A DNA stretch of 64,000 bases from Streptomyces halstedii (GTDB lineage Bacteria; Actinomycetota; Actinomycetes; Streptomycetales; Streptomycetaceae). The notes below the pieces were generated by a model. That model was not told where the DNA came from, searched no databases, and worked only from the letters and a program-made list of their open reading frames with translations. Each line of letters begins with the position of its first letter. Position 1 is the first letter of the stretch. The translations under genes were made by a program, and so were the position numbers. The DNA lies in assembly GCA_000720535.1 (NCBI GenBank), contig JOAZ01000005.1:124001-188000 (forward strand), read 5' to 3'. Shown here piece by piece: positions 29,474-39,493 of this stretch.

Positions 29474-31038
29474 GCACCGCCGCGGACCGGGCCGGGCCTC
29501 CGTGGCGGCGGATCCACCGGCGTACGGTCCTGGTCACCGCGCTCGTCACGACGGGCGTCGCGGTGGGCGCCGCCGTGCCGGTGGTGGCCGGACTGGCCGG
29601 GCGCCTCGGGTACGCGGCGGCCGTCGGCTGGGCCCTGGCCGGAGCCGCCGTCCTGGTCGGCTGCGCCACCGCCGGTGACTATGTGCGCCTGCGCCGCACC
29701 CGCTACCGCGTCGGTGCCGAACACGTCGAGCTGCGCACGGGGCTCCTGCTGGTCAAACGGCGCTCGCTGGCCCGCGAGCGGATCCGCAGCGTCGACCTCA
29801 CCGCCCACCCGCTGCTGCGGGTGCTCGGACTGGTCACGGTCCGGATCGGCACCGGGGAGCAGACCGGCGGCGAGTCCACGCTGGAACTCGACCCCGTCGA
29901 CCGGGCCGAGGGGGAGCGGCTGCGCCGCGAACTCCTGGACCGCCTCACCGCCACGGCCCCCGGCACACACCGCGAGGGCGACCTGGCCACGCTCGACCTC
30001 CGCTGGATCCGCTACGCACCGGTCTCCTTCCTCGCCCCCGCGCTCGGCGGCGCGGCGGTCGGCGGTGTGCTGCAGGTCAGCGAGTGGGCCGGGGCGCAGG
30101 GCCAGGTGATCGGCTGGGTCGCGGACCGGTTCCGGGACACCCCGCCGCTCTGGACGGTCCTCGTCCTGGTGGCGGCGGCCCTGGTCGCCGGGGTCGTGGG
30201 GGCGCTCGGGCTGTGGGCCGAGATGTGGTGGAACTACCGCCTCGAACGCGAACCCGGCGGCACCCTGCGGGTCCGGCGCGGACTCCTGACCTCGCGCTCG
30301 CTGTCCGTGGAGGAACGGCGGCTGCGGGGGGTGGACCTGGTCGAGCCCCTCGGCGTACGGCTGGCCGGCGCCGCCCGGGTGGACGCCGTCACCACGGGCC
30401 TGGCCAAGGACGAGGAGGGCCAGGGCGCCGACCACAACACCCTGCTGCCCGCCGCACCCCGCGCCTTCGCCGACGCGATCGCCGCCGAGGTGCTGCGGGA
30501 GCCCCTCGCGCCGACCGGCGCCCCGCTCACCGCGCACCCCCCGGCCGCCCGTGGCCGGCGGCTCCGCCGCGCGCTCGCCGCGGCCCTGGCCCCCGCGCTG
30601 CTCCTGGCGCTCCTCGGTGCCCGGCTCACGCCCGTCCTGCTGTGGACGGCGCTCGGCTGGACGGTCGTGGCCGTCCCGGTCGCCGTGGCGCTGGCGCTGG
30701 ACGCGTACCGGTCGCTGGGACACACGCTCAGCGGCGGATACCTGGTGACCCGCTCCGGGACGCTGCGGCGCTCGACGGCCGCCCTCCAGCGGGCGGGCGT
30801 GATCGGCTGGACGGTGCGGCAGTCCTGGTTCCAGCGCCGGGCGGGCCTCGTCACCGTCACCGCCACCACGGCCGCCGGGGCGGGCGCCTACTCGGTCCGG
30901 GACGCCGACGCGAGCGAGGGGCTGCTCTTCGCCGCCGAGGCCGTACCGGGGCTGCTGGAGCCGTTCCTGGAGCGGGGCCCGGCACCCGGTGTCGGCTCAC
31001 ACCGTGACCGGACCGGTGCCGGTACGCCGACGGTGTGA
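29470..31038 (+). CDS. Large PH-domain membrane protein (YdbT-like)
   Basis: A 522-residue protein with three bPH2 domains and about six membrane helices in pairs before each domain. The repeated pattern RYRVGAEHVELRTGLLLVKRR...RIRSVDL, YRLEREPGGTLRVRRGLLT...RRLRGVDLVEP, and GYLVTRSGTLRRSTAALQRAGV shows the three domains near residues 75-160, 255-330 and 420-500. It pairs with the smaller PH protein just upstream. Role unknown; a membrane-stress function is inferred from YdbT of Bacillus. The gene converges on pgl, with a strong bidirectional hairpin between them. Confidence 0.85.
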   Translation: MSTAADRAGPPWRRIHRRTVLVTALVTTGVAVGAAVPVVAGLAGRLGYAAAVGWALAGAAVLVGCATAGDYVRLRRTRYRVGAEHVELRTGLLLVKRRSLARERIRSVDLTAHPLLRVLGLVTVRIGTGEQTGGESTLELDPVDRAEGERLRRELLDRLTATAPGTHREGDLATLDLRWIRYAPVSFLAPALGGAAVGGVLQVSEWAGAQGQVIGWVADRFRDTPPLWTVLVLVAAALVAGVVGALGLWAEMWWNYRLEREPGGTLRVRRGLLTSRSLSVEERRLRGVDLVEPLGVRLAGAARVDAVTTGLAKDEEGQGADHNTLLPAAPRAFADAIAAEVLREPLAPTGAPLTAHPPAARGRRLRRALAAALAPALLLALLGARLTPVLLWTALGWTVVAVPVAVALALDAYRSLGHTLSGGYLVTRSGTLRRSTAALQRAGVIGWTVRQSWFQRRAGLVTVTATTAAGAGAYSVRDADASEGLLFAAEAVPGLLEPFLERGPAPGVGSHRDRTGAGTPTV

Positions 31039-31108
31039 CCCCGGCCTCCTGGCCCGCGTCGGCGCACCGACCCGTCAGGGGGCGCCCGGTCCGGCGTACG
31101 GCAACGCG

Positions 31109-31150
31109 ACGGGGCCCGGCCCGCTCCTCGAAGAGCGGACCGGGCCCCGT
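31109..31150. terminator. Bidirectional terminator between the PH gene and pgl
   Basis: The arms at 31109-31126 (ACGGGGCCCGG-C-CCGCTC) and 31133-31150 (GAGCGG-A-CCGGGCCCCGT) pair over 17 positions with one mismatch and a 6-base loop. It sits between converging genes. Confidence 0.85.
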
Positions 31151-31159
31151 CCGTGGTGC

Positions 31160-31936
31160 CTACGCCGACGCCGGCGGATACAGCGCCCGCGGCAGCCGGG
31201 AGGCCGCCGCGGCGTCCAGCAGCCAGAGCGTGCGGTCGCGGCCGTACGCCCCCGCCGCCGGGGCCTGGATCTCCCCGGCACCGGACAGGGCGGTCTCGGC
31301 TGCCTCCGCCTTGTCCTCGCCCGCGGCGAGCAGCCACACCTCGCGCGCCGTCCGGATGGCCGGCAGCGTGAGCGAGACGCGGGTGGGCGGCGGCTTCGGG
31401 GCGTCGCGCACCCCGACGACGGTCCGCTCGGTCTCCCGTACCGCCGGCAGCTCCGGGAAGAGCGAGGCGACATGGGTGTCCGGGCCGACGCCCAGCATCA
31501 GGACGTCGAACGAGGGCACCGCACCGTCCCCGCCGGCCGCCGCCGCCAGCTCGGCGGCGTACCCCGCGGCGGCCGCGTCCACGTCGTCCCCGTACACACC
31601 GTCCGAGGCGGGCATGGCGTGGATCCTGGACGGATCCGGGGCCACCGCGTCCAGCAGGGCCGCGCGGGCCTGCGTGACGTTGCGCTCCGGGTCGCCCTCG
31701 GGCAGGAACCGCTCGTCACCCCACCACAGGTCGAGCCGCGACCAGTCGACCGCGTCCCGGGCCGGTGAGGCGGCGAGCGCGGCCAGCAGGCCGTTGCCGT
31801 TGCGCCCGCCCGTCAGGACCACCGAGGCGGAACCGCGCGCGGACTGGGCGTCCACGATCTTCGTGATCAGCCGGGCCGCGGCGGCCTGGGCCATCAGCTC
31901 CTTGTCGCGGTGCACGACGAGCTGCGGAACGCTCAC
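31160..31936 (-). CDS. pgl: 6-phosphogluconolactonase
   Basis: A 258-residue Pgl (DevB/SOL family) hydrolysing 6-phosphogluconolactone, the second step of the oxidative pentose-phosphate branch. Seen: LTGGRNGNGLLAAL near the N-terminus, WWGDERFLPEGDPERN with the conserved Asp/Glu/Arg, and MLGVGPDTHVASLFP, the sugar-phosphate loop containing the catalytic His. GTG 31936 shares GTGA with the opcA stop, so it is translationally coupled. It is the last gene of tkt-tal-zwf-opcA-pgl. Confidence 0.95.
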   Translation of the reverse strand: MSVPQLVVHRDKELMAQAAAARLITKIVDAQSARGSASVVLTGGRNGNGLLAALAASPARDAVDWSRLDLWWGDERFLPEGDPERNVTQARAALLDAVAPDPSRIHAMPASDGVYGDDVDAAAAGYAAELAAAAGGDGAVPSFDVLMLGVGPDTHVASLFPELPAVRETERTVVGVRDAPKPPPTRVSLTLPAIRTAREVWLLAAGEDKAEAAETALSGAGEIQAPAAGAYGRDRTLWLLDAAAASRLPRALYPPASA

Positions 31937-32964
31937 TTCGACGCCGCCTTCTTGGCCGCGGCCTTCTTCGCGGCCGGGGCGGCGGCGCCCGCCGGTGCCT
32001 TGCTCTTCTGCCCGGAGCCCACGGCCGAGGCCTCCGTGGGGCCGCCGAGGCGTTCCACCCCGAACTTGACCGTGGAGGCGTAGACGTTGTCCGGGTCCAG
32101 CCGGCGCAGCTCCTCCGCGAGCAGCTCCGCCGTCTCCCGCCGCTTCAGCGCCACCGAGCGGTCGGGCTGGCCCACCATGCAGAGCGTGGCCAGCGAACCG
32201 TTGGCCCGGTCCAGGACGATGGCACCGTCCTTGGTCTCCATCCGGACCGCCGTCAGACCGGGCCCGCCGGACAGGGTGCGCTCCACCGGCACCCCCAGAC
32301 GGTCCGCGAGCCACATGGCCAGCAGCTCGCAGCTCGGGTTGTCGGACTCGCCCTCGACCGTGGCCGAGACGACCTCGGCGGGCTGCTGGTCGAGCGCGGC
32401 CGCCAGCATCGAGCGCCACGGCGTGATGCGGGTCCACGCCAGGTCGGTGTCGCCCGGCCGGTACGTCGCCGCGCGCACCGCCAGCTCGTCGAGCGGGTGC
32501 TCGGCCGAGTAGGTGTCGGTGATACGGCGCTGCGCGAGCGCGCCCAGCGGGTCCTTCGCGGGGTCCGCGGGGGCGTCCTCCGGCCACCACACCACCACCG
32601 GGGCGTCCGGCAGCAGCAGTGGCAGGACGACCGACTGGGCGTGGTTGGCCAGCTCGCCGTGCAGGCGGAGCACGATCGTCTCGCCCGAGCCCGCGTCGGA
32701 ACCGACCCGGATCTCGGCGTCGAGACGCGCGTCGCGCCGGGCACGCGGCGAACGGCTGACCCGCTTGATCACCGCGATGATCCGCGAGGGGTGCTCGCGC
32801 GAGGAGTCGCTCGCCGCCTTGAGCGCGTCGTAGGCGTTCTCCTCGTCGGTCACGATGACGAGGGTGAGCACCATGCCGACGGCCGGCGAGCCGATGGAGC
32901 GGCGCGCCGAGACCATCGCCTGGTTGATCTTGCTGGACGTGGTTTCCGTGAGATCGATCTTCAT
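31933..32964 (-). CDS. opcA: Glucose-6-phosphate dehydrogenase assembly protein OpcA
   Basis: OpcA, 343 residues, is the partner needed for assembly and redox control of glucose-6-phosphate dehydrogenase in cyanobacteria and actinobacteria. The N-terminal MKIDLTETTSSKINQ, the middle PVVVWWPEDAPADPAKDPLGALAQRRITD and the segment WTRITPWRSMLAAALD are characteristic. The last 35 residues are an Ala/Lys/Pro-rich tail (ending AKKAASK), like the UvrA tail in this window. ATG 32964 overlaps the zwf stop by four bases, and the pgl start overlaps the opcA stop, which fits a stoichiometric complex with Zwf. Confidence 0.95.
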   Translation of the reverse strand: MKIDLTETTSSKINQAMVSARRSIGSPAVGMVLTLVIVTDEENAYDALKAASDSSREHPSRIIAVIKRVSRSPRARRDARLDAEIRVGSDAGSGETIVLRLHGELANHAQSVVLPLLLPDAPVVVWWPEDAPADPAKDPLGALAQRRITDTYSAEHPLDELAVRAATYRPGDTDLAWTRITPWRSMLAAALDQQPAEVVSATVEGESDNPSCELLAMWLADRLGVPVERTLSGGPGLTAVRMETKDGAIVLDRANGSLATLCMVGQPDRSVALKRRETAELLAEELRRLDPDNVYASTVKFGVERLGGPTEASAVGSGQKSKAPAGAAAPAAKKAAAKKAASK

Positions 32965-34493
32965 GGCCGGCGCCAGCTCCGTCCGTCGCGTGCGAGCATC
33001 TCGTCGGCCTCGGCCGGTCCCCAGGTGCCCGCCGGGTACTGGGCGGGCTTGCCGTGCCTGTCCCAGTACTCCTCGATCGGGTCGAGGATGTTCCAGGAGA
33101 GCTCCACCTCCTGGTGGCGCGGGAACAGGTTGGCGTCGCCGAGCAGCACATCGAGGATGAGCCGCTCGTACGCCTCGGGGCTGGACTCCGTGAAGGACTC
33201 GCCGTACGCGAAGTCCATCGTCACGTCCCGCACCTCCATGGAGGTGCCGGGAACCTTGGAGCCGAACCGGACCGTGACGCCCTCGTCCGGCTGCACCCGG
33301 ATGACCAGGGCGTTGCCGCCCAGCTCCTCCGTGGCGCCGGACTCGAAGGGCAGATAGGGGGCGCGCTTGAAGACGACCGCGATCTCCGTGACCCGGCGGC
33401 CGAGCCGCTTGCCGGTCCGCAGGTAGAACGGCACGTCCGCCCAGCGGCGGTTGTTGATCGTCAGCTTGATCGCGGCGAAGGTGTCGGTCTTCGACTTGGG
33501 GTCGATCCCGTCTTCCTCCAGATAGCCGGGCACCTCCTGGCCGCCCTGCCACGCGTGCGTGTACTGGCCGCGGACCGTGTGCTTGCCCAGGTCGTCGGGC
33601 AGCTCCACCGCGGTGAGCACCTTCAGCTTCTCCGCGACCAGGGCCTTCGGGTGGAAGGAGCCGGGCTCCTCCATCGCCGTCAGCGCCAGCAGCTGGAGCA
33701 GGTGGTTCTGGATGACGTCACGCGCGGCGCCGATGCCGTCGTAGTAGCCGGCGCGGCCGCCGATGCCGATGTCCTCGGCCATCGTGATCTGGACGTGGTC
33801 GACGTACGACCTGTTCCAGATCGGCTCCCACATCGTGTTGGCGAAGCGCAGCGCCAGGATGTTCTGGACCGTCTCCTTGCCGAGGTAGTGGTCGATGCGG
33901 AAGACCTCGTTCGGCGGGAACACGTCGTGCACGAGGTGGTTGAGCTCCTGCGCGCTGTGCAGGTCGTGGCCGAACGGCTTCTCGATGACGGCCCGCCGCC
34001 AGGCGCCGTCCTTCTGGTCGGCCAGCCCGTGCTTCTTGAGCTGCTGGACGACCTTGGGGAAGAACTTCGGCGGTACCGACAGGTAGAAGGCGAAGTTGCC
34101 GCCCGTGCCCTGCGCCTTGTCGAGCTCCTCGATCGTGGCCCTGAGGGTCTCGAACGCCACGTCGTCGTCGAAGTTGCCCGGCACGAACCGCATGCCCTGG
34201 CTCAACTGCTGCCAGACCTCCTCGCGGAAGGGTGTGCGGGCGTGCTCCTTGACCGCGTCGTGGACGACCTGCGCGAAGTCCTCGTCCTCCCAGTCGCGGC
34301 GCGCGAAGCCGATGAGCGAGAAGCCCGGTGGCAGCAGGCCGCGATTGGCCAGGTCGTAGACGGCGGGCATCAGCTTTTTACGGGACAAATCGCCCGTGAC
34401 GCCGAAAATCACCAGACCCGACGGCCCCGCGATACGCGGGAGCCGTCGGTCCTGGGCGTCACGGAGCGGGTTGGCTCCGGGAACACCAGACAA
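32961..34493 (-). CDS. zwf: Glucose-6-phosphate 1-dehydrogenase
   Basis: A 510-residue G6PDH making NADPH and 6-phosphogluconolactone. Landmarks: FGVTGDLSRKKLMPA (dinucleotide fold, residues about 29-43), EKPFGHD, and the catalytic RIDHYLGKETVQN with the active-site Lys/His. No ATG precedes the conserved region; the start is TTG 34493 with GAAGGG about nine bases upstream inside the end of tal, and the MSGVPGANPLRD N-terminus agrees with streptomycete Zwf. It lies five bases after tal and overlaps opcA. Confidence 0.97.
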   Translation of the reverse strand: MSGVPGANPLRDAQDRRLPRIAGPSGLVIFGVTGDLSRKKLMPAVYDLANRGLLPPGFSLIGFARRDWEDEDFAQVVHDAVKEHARTPFREEVWQQLSQGMRFVPGNFDDDVAFETLRATIEELDKAQGTGGNFAFYLSVPPKFFPKVVQQLKKHGLADQKDGAWRRAVIEKPFGHDLHSAQELNHLVHDVFPPNEVFRIDHYLGKETVQNILALRFANTMWEPIWNRSYVDHVQITMAEDIGIGGRAGYYDGIGAARDVIQNHLLQLLALTAMEEPGSFHPKALVAEKLKVLTAVELPDDLGKHTVRGQYTHAWQGGQEVPGYLEEDGIDPKSKTDTFAAIKLTINNRRWADVPFYLRTGKRLGRRVTEIAVVFKRAPYLPFESGATEELGGNALVIRVQPDEGVTVRFGSKVPGTSMEVRDVTMDFAYGESFTESSPEAYERLILDVLLGDANLFPRHQEVELSWNILDPIEEYWDRHGKPAQYPAGTWGPAEADEMLARDGRSWRRP

Positions 34494-34498
34494 GGTGG

Positions 34499-35617
34499 TC
34501 AGCCCTTCGAGGGAGCGAGGCGCTTGAGCTCGGCCTCGGTCGACGTGAGCAGGTCGTTCCAGGACGTCGCGAACTTCTCGACGCCCTCGTCCTCCAGCAC
34601 CTGGACGACGTCGTCGTAGTCGACGCCGAGCTTCTTGATCGCGGCGAGGTCGGCACGCGCCTGGTCGTAGCGCCCGGCCACCGTGTTGCCGCTGATGTCA
34701 CCGTGGTCGGCCACGGCCTCCAGCGTCGCCTCCGGCATGGTGTTCACCGTGTTCGGGGCGACCAGGTCGTCCACGTACAGGGTGTCCTTGAGGGACGGGT
34801 CCTTCACACCGGTGGAGGCCCACAGCGGACGCTGCTTGTTGGCGTGCGCCTTGTCGAGGGCGGCCCAGCGCTCACCGGCGAAGACCTCCTCGTACGCCTC
34901 GTAGGCCAGGCGGGCGTTGGCCAGGGCGGACTTGCCCTTGGCGGCCTTCGCCTCGTCGCCGCCGACGGCGTCCAGCCGCTTGTCGATCTCGGTGTCCACC
35001 CGGGACACGAAGAACGAGGCCACCGAGTGGATCTTGGAGAGGTCCAGGCCCGTGGCCTTCGCCTTCTCCAGGCCCGCCAGGTAGGCGTCCATGACCTCGC
35101 GGTAGCGCTCCAGCGAGAAGATCAGGGTCACGTTGACGCTGATGCCCCGGCCGATGGTCTCGGTGATGGCCGGCAGGCCGGCCTTCGTCGCCGGGATCTT
35201 GATGAGCGTGTTCGGCCGGTCGACCAGCCACGCCAGCTGCTTCGCCTCGGCCACCGTGGCCGTGGTGTTGTGCGCCAGGCGCGGGTCCACCTCGATGGAC
35301 ACCCGGCCGTCCTGGCCGCCGGTGGCGTCGAAGACGGGGCGCAGGATGTCGGCCGCGTCACGGACGTCGGCCGTCGTGATCATGCGGACCGCTTCCTCGA
35401 CGGTCACCTCGCGCGCGGAGAGGTCGGCGAGCTGCTGCTCGTAACCGTCGCCCGCGGAGATCGCCTTCTGGAAGATCGACGGGTTGGTCGTGACACCCAC
35501 GACGTGGCTCTGGTCGATCAGCTCCGCGAGGTTGCCGGAGGTGATCCGCTTGCGTGAGAGGTCGTCCAGCCAGATCGCCACGCCCTCGTCGGAGAGGCGC
35601 TTGAGTGCGTCTGTCAT
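34499..35617 (-). CDS. tal: Transaldolase
   Basis: A 372-residue class I transaldolase of the longer actinobacterial type, moving dihydroxyacetone units in the non-oxidative pentose-phosphate pathway. The Schiff-base lysine is in [10 protein letters not shown] (about residue 137), with the catalytic Asp in [13 protein letters not shown] and [13 protein letters not shown] near the N-terminus. ATG 35617 has AGGAGA nine bases upstream; the frame remains open to 35752 but that part is intergenic. It lies 34 bases after tkt and five before zwf. Confidence 0.96.
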   Translation of the reverse strand: MTDALKRLSDEGVAIWLDDLSRKRITSGNLAELIDQSHVVGVTTNPSIFQKAISAGDGYEQQLADLSAREVTVEEAVRMITTADVRDAADILRPVFDATGGQDGRVSIEVDPRLAHNTTATVAEAKQLAWLVDRPNTLIKIPATKAGLPAITETIGRGISVNVTLIFSLERYREVMDAYLAGLEKAKATGLDLSKIHSVASFFVSRVDTEIDKRLDAVGGDEAKAAKGKSALANARLAYEAYEEVFAGERWAALDKAHANKQRPLWASTGVKDPSLKDTLYVDDLVAPNTVNTMPEATLEAVADHGDISGNTVAGRYDQARADLAAIKKLGVDYDDVVQVLEDEGVEKFATSWNDLLTSTEAELKRLAPSKG

Positions 35618-35651
35618 GAGAATTGCATCTCCTACTAGTCGTATATCGGCG

Positions 35652-37739
35652 TCAGCGCTGCGCGGCCGCGAGAGATTCCCGGGCCGCGGCGGCCACGTGC
35701 CCGGCGGTGAAGCCGAACTCGCGGAAGAGGACCTTGGCGTCGGCCGAGGCACCGAAGTGCTCCAGCGAGACGATCCGGCCCGCGTCCCCCACGTACCGGT
35801 ACCACGTCAGACCGATCCCGGCCTCCACGGCGACCCGTGCCCGCACCGACGGCGGCAGCACGCTGTCCTTGTACGCCTGGTCCTGCTCCTCGAACCACTC
35901 GACACACGGCATCGAGACCACACGGGTGGGTACACCGGCCGCCTGGAGCTCGTCCCGCGCCTCGACGGCGAGGTGGACCTCGGAGCCCGTGCCGATCAGC
36001 ACGACCTCGGGCGTGCCGCCCTCGGCCTCGAAGAGCACGTACCCGCCCTTGGCGGCGTCGTCGTTCGACGCGTAGGTCGGGACGCCCTGGCGGGTCAGCG
36101 CCAGACCGTGCGGGGCGCCCTCGCCGAACACCTTGGTGTACCGGCGCAGGATCTCGCGCCAGGCGATCGCCGTCTCGTTGGCGTCGGCCGGGCGCACCAC
36201 GTTCAGGCCCGGGATCGCGCGCAGCGAGGCGATGTGCTCGACCGGCTGGTGCGTCGGGCCGTCCTCGCCGAGGCCGATCGAGTCGTGCGTCCAGACGTAC
36301 GTCACCGGCAGGTGCATCAGCGCGGAGAGCCGCACGGCGTTGCGCATGTAGTCGGAGAACACCAGGAAGGTGCCGCCGTAGATCCGGGTGTTGCCGTGCA
36401 GGGCGATGCCGTTCATGGCCGCGGCCATGGCGTGCTCGCGGATGCCGAAGTGGATCGTGCGGCCGTACGGGTCCGCCTCGGGCAGCGGGTTGCCGACCGG
36501 GAGGAAGGACGACGTCTTGTCGATGGTGGTGTTGTTGGAGCCCGCGAGGTCCGCGGAGCCGCCCCACAGCTCGGGGATGACCGCGCCGAGCGCCTGGAGC
36601 ACCTTGCCGGAGGCCGCGCGCGTGGCGACGCCCTGGCCCTCCTCGAAGACCGGGAGCTTCTCCTCCCAGCCGGCCGGCAGTTCGCCCGCGGCGATCCGGT
36701 CGAAGTCCGCGGCGCGCTCCGGGTTGCCGGTGCGCCAGGCGGCGAAGGACTTCTCCCACTCGGCCCTGGCCTCGCGGCCGCGGTCGAGCGCCTGACGGGT
36801 GTGCCCGATGACCTCGTCGGAGACCTCGAAGGTCTTCTCCGGGTCGAAGCCGAGCACCCGCTTGGTCGCCGCGATCTCCTCGTCGCCGAGGGCCGAGCCG
36901 TGCGAGGCCTCGGTGTTCTGCGCGTTCGGGGCGGGCCAGGCGATGATCGAGCGGGCCGCGATGAAGGAGGGGCGCTCCGTCTCGGCCCTGGCCGCCAGGA
37001 GGGCCCCGTACAGGGCCTCGGGGTCGAGGTCGCCGCTGGGCAGCTGGTCCACCCGCTGGACGTGCCAGCCGTAGGACTCGTACCGCTTCAGGGTGTCCTC
37101 GGAGACCGCGGTCTCCGTGTCGCCCTCGATCGAGATGTGGTTGTCGTCCCACAGCAGCACGAGGTTGCCGAGCTTCTGGTGGCCGGCCAGCGAGGACGCC
37201 TCGGCGGAGATGCCCTCCTGGAGGCAGCCGTCACCGGCGACGACCCAGATCGTGTGGTCGAACGGGGAGGTGCCGGGGGCCGCCTCCGGGTCGAACAGGC
37301 CGCGCTCGTAACGGGCGGCCATCGCCATGCCCACGGCGTTGGCGACACCCTGGCCCAGCGGCCCGGTCGTCGTCTCGACGCCGGTGGTGTGGCCGTACTC
37401 CGGGTGGCCCGGTGTCTTGGAACCCCAGGTGCGGAAGGCCTTGAGGTCGTCCAGCTCCAGGCCGTACCCGGCCAGGTAGAGCTGGATGTACAGCGTCAGG
37501 CTGGAGTGGCCCGCGGAGAGTACGAACCGGTCGCGGCCGGTCCAGTCCGCGTCCGCCGGGTCATGGCGCATCACCTTCTGGAAGAGGGTGTAGGCGGCAG
37601 GAGCCAGGCTCATCGCCGTACCCGGGTGGCCGTTTCCGACTTTCTGTACGGCGTCCGCGGCGAGGACGCGGACGGTGTCCACGGCCCGCTGGTCCAATTC
37701 GGTCCACTGGAGGTCTGTGGTGGTCGGCTTGGTGCTCAC
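35652..37739 (-). CDS. tkt: Transketolase
   Basis: A 695-residue thiamine-diphosphate transketolase. Seen: [13 protein letters not shown] near the N-terminus, the thiamine-diphosphate motif beginning [10 protein letters not shown] and reaching LWDDNHIS about 30 residues later, the [16 protein letters not shown] loop, and the C-terminal [23 protein letters not shown] with the catalytic Glu/His. GTG 37739 is the only sensible start. The gene heads the minus-strand operon tkt-tal-zwf-opcA-pgl and is divergent from ctaB. A possible -10 on the minus strand is TAGGCT (37809-37804). Confidence 0.97.
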   Translation of the reverse strand: MSTKPTTTDLQWTELDQRAVDTVRVLAADAVQKVGNGHPGTAMSLAPAAYTLFQKVMRHDPADADWTGRDRFVLSAGHSSLTLYIQLYLAGYGLELDDLKAFRTWGSKTPGHPEYGHTTGVETTTGPLGQGVANAVGMAMAARYERGLFDPEAAPGTSPFDHTIWVVAGDGCLQEGISAEASSLAGHQKLGNLVLLWDDNHISIEGDTETAVSEDTLKRYESYGWHVQRVDQLPSGDLDPEALYGALLAARAETERPSFIAARSIIAWPAPNAQNTEASHGSALGDEEIAATKRVLGFDPEKTFEVSDEVIGHTRQALDRGREARAEWEKSFAAWRTGNPERAADFDRIAAGELPAGWEEKLPVFEEGQGVATRAASGKVLQALGAVIPELWGGSADLAGSNNTTIDKTSSFLPVGNPLPEADPYGRTIHFGIREHAMAAAMNGIALHGNTRIYGGTFLVFSDYMRNAVRLSALMHLPVTYVWTHDSIGLGEDGPTHQPVEHIASLRAIPGLNVVRPADANETAIAWREILRRYTKVFGEGAPHGLALTRQGVPTYASNDDAAKGGYVLFEAEGGTPEVVLIGTGSEVHLAVEARDELQAAGVPTRVVSMPCVEWFEEQDQAYKDSVLPPSVRARVAVEAGIGLTWYRYVGDAGRIVSLEHFGASADAKVLFREFGFTAGHVAAAARESLAAAQR

Positions 37740-38031
37740 CCTGAGTCAGGGCTCCTCTCCACTGTCGTAAACCGGTGACTGGTTACCGCACCGGGCAAAG
37801 CCGAGCCTACCCCCGACTCAACGCCCTACTTCTGCCCTTTCCACACTGCGGGCGACCTGCGGACTTCGCCTCCCGTATGAGCACCGCCGTTCACTTCTGC
37901 GCCACCCCAACACGACCCCACCCCCGCGAAGAGCGGCGTATGCGCAACGTCTACAGTGGTCTGGTTCGCGCAAGTCTTTACCGGGTCCTCATGGCCCGGA
38001 GCTTGCTGGGATTTCTCTGTCAGGGGTGTGC
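37740..38031. other. Divergent intergenic region between tkt and ctaB
   Basis: No established gene here. It must hold both promoters: minus-strand TAGGCT (37809-37804) is a candidate for tkt, and TACAGT (37952-37957) for ctaB. A small frame beginning ATG 37940 (31 codons) or ATG 37991 (14 codons) ends with TGA at 38033-38035, overlapping the ctaB GTG as GTGA. It could be a coupled leader peptide, but I cannot show that it is translated. Confidence 0.5.
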
Positions 38032-38979
38032 GTGACGGCCGTCGAGTCCCGACCCGCAGGGGTCGCCTTGACTCCGAGCCCAGGGGGCCAACGCCCGTTC
38101 GGGGCCCGCATCAAGGCATTCGTGGCGCTTACCAAGCCGCGCATCATCGAGCTGTTGCTGATCACCACCGTTCCGGTGATGTTCCTCGCCGCTCAGGGCG
38201 TGCCCGATCTGTGGCTCGTACTCGTGACCACCGTCGGCGGATATCTCTCCGCGGGCGGGGCCAATGCGCTCAACATGTATATCGACCGGGACATCGACGC
38301 GCTGATGGACCGTACGTCGCAGCGGCCGCTCGTCACGGGGATCGTCTCCCCGCGCGAGTGCCTGGCGTTCGGAATCGCCCTCGGGGTGATTTCCACGGTC
38401 TGGTTCGGACTGCTCGTCAACTGGCTCTCGGCCGCCCTCGCGCTCGGCGCACTCCTGTTCTACGTCGTCGTCTACACGATGCTGCTGAAGCGCCGGACCT
38501 CGCAGAACATCGTCTGGGGCGGAATCGCCGGCTGCATGCCCGTGCTCATCGGGTGGTCGGCCGTGACGAATTCGGTGTCCTGGGCCGCGGTCATTCTTTT
38601 CGCGGTCATCTTCTTCTGGACGCCGCCGCACTACTGGCCGCTGTCGATGAAGGTGAAGGACGACTACGCCCGGGTCGGCGTCCCGATGCTGCCCGTCATC
38701 GCCTCGAACCGGGTGGTGGCCCGCCAGATCGTCGCCTACAGCTGGGTGATGGTGGTCGTCTCGCTGCTGCTGACCCCGCTGGGCTACACCGGCTGGTTCT
38801 ACACGGTGGTGGCCGTGCTGACCGGCGGCTTCTGGCTCTGGGAGGCGCACGGCCTCCAGAACCGCGCGAAGGCCGGGGTGACCGGCGGGAAGCTCAAGGA
38901 GATGCGGCTGTTCCACTGGTCCATCACCTACGTCTCGCTGCTCTTCGTCGCCGTCGCGGTGGACCCCTTCCTGAGGTAG
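38032..38979 (+). CDS. ctaB: Protoheme IX farnesyltransferase (heme O synthase)
   Basis: A 315-residue integral membrane UbiA-family prenyltransferase that adds farnesyl to heme B, giving heme O for cytochrome aa3 oxidase. The two Asp-rich sites are [14 protein letters not shown] and [10 protein letters not shown], with [18 protein letters not shown] as the first of about nine helices. I prefer GTG 38032 because AGGGG lies five bases upstream and an upstream frame stops there in GTGA; GTG 38026 would add two residues. The heme A synthase gene ctaA lies 1.6 kb away on the other strand. Confidence 0.96.
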   Translation: MTAVESRPAGVALTPSPGGQRPFGARIKAFVALTKPRIIELLLITTVPVMFLAAQGVPDLWLVLVTTVGGYLSAGGANALNMYIDRDIDALMDRTSQRPLVTGIVSPRECLAFGIALGVISTVWFGLLVNWLSAALALGALLFYVVVYTMLLKRRTSQNIVWGGIAGCMPVLIGWSAVTNSVSWAAVILFAVIFFWTPPHYWPLSMKVKDDYARVGVPMLPVIASNRVVARQIVAYSWVMVVVSLLLTPLGYTGWFYTVVAVLTGGFWLWEAHGLQNRAKAGVTGGKLKEMRLFHWSITYVSLLFVAVAVDPFLR

Positions 38980-39002
38980 CCGCGCGCGTCCGCTCCGCCG
39001 AC

Positions 39003-39040
39003 CGGGCGGGGGCCGTGGCCCAGGCCACGTCCCCCGCCCG
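39003..39040 (+). terminator. ctaB terminator hairpin
   Basis: CGGGCGGGGG (39003-39012) pairs with CCCCCGCCCG (39031-39040), and an inner GTGG/CCAC stem extends it. It starts 24 bases after the ctaB stop. Confidence 0.7.
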
Positions 39041-39076
39041 TCGTCATGCGGGCTACCCGCCGGTAGCATCTCGACC

Positions 39077-39433
39077 ATGGCAGAGACGGCTCAGACCCAG
39101 CAGACGGACGACGGCAGGCGGGCGGCCCGCGCGGAGCGCAAGGCCGGCAAGCTCGCCCGGGAGATCGGCGCCTTCGCCAAGGCGCACGGCGGTGCCGAGG
39201 GGCAGCTCGCCTACCTCGGCCAGGCGGGCACCCGCATCGTCCTGGTCGGCGCGGACGGTGGCTGGGGAGACCTGGTGGCCCCCTCGTACGCCGTCGCCGA
39301 GAGCGCCACGCGGAAGGCGGGCATCACCCTGCACGACGCGTTCGACGGCGACTTCGCGGCGAAGGTCCGCACCGGCCCGTACGAGTGGTCGCGGATGGCC
39401 GGGATCCAGGTCGGCGGACCGTCGAACGGCTGA
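39077..39433 (+). CDS. Conserved small hypothetical protein
   Basis: A 118-residue protein I do not recognise by function. It begins with a charged helix rich in Arg, Ala and Gln (residues 10-45) and continues with a short alpha/beta part (TRIVLVGADGGWGDLV, YAVAESATRKAGI, GPYEWSRMAGIQVGG). No membrane segment or signal peptide is seen. TAGCAT (39064-39069) ends seven bases before the ATG with no SD, so the message is probably leaderless. It sits between the heme O and heme A synthase genes, a place that seems usual in the genus; any link to oxidase assembly is speculation. Confidence 0.75.
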   Translation: MAETAQTQQTDDGRRAARAERKAGKLAREIGAFAKAHGGAEGQLAYLGQAGTRIVLVGADGGWGDLVAPSYAVAESATRKAGITLHDAFDGDFAAKVRTGPYEWSRMAGIQVGGPSNG

Positions 39434-39493
39434 GCCGGGTCCGGCCCCTCCCGGGGTCGCCGCGGACGGGGGCCCCGCAGACGGGGACCCCGT

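Noticed and set aside
34459-37152. Plus- and alternative-frame readings across zwf, tal and tkt
   Set aside because: They are shadows of the strongly conserved pentose-phosphate genes on the minus strand.
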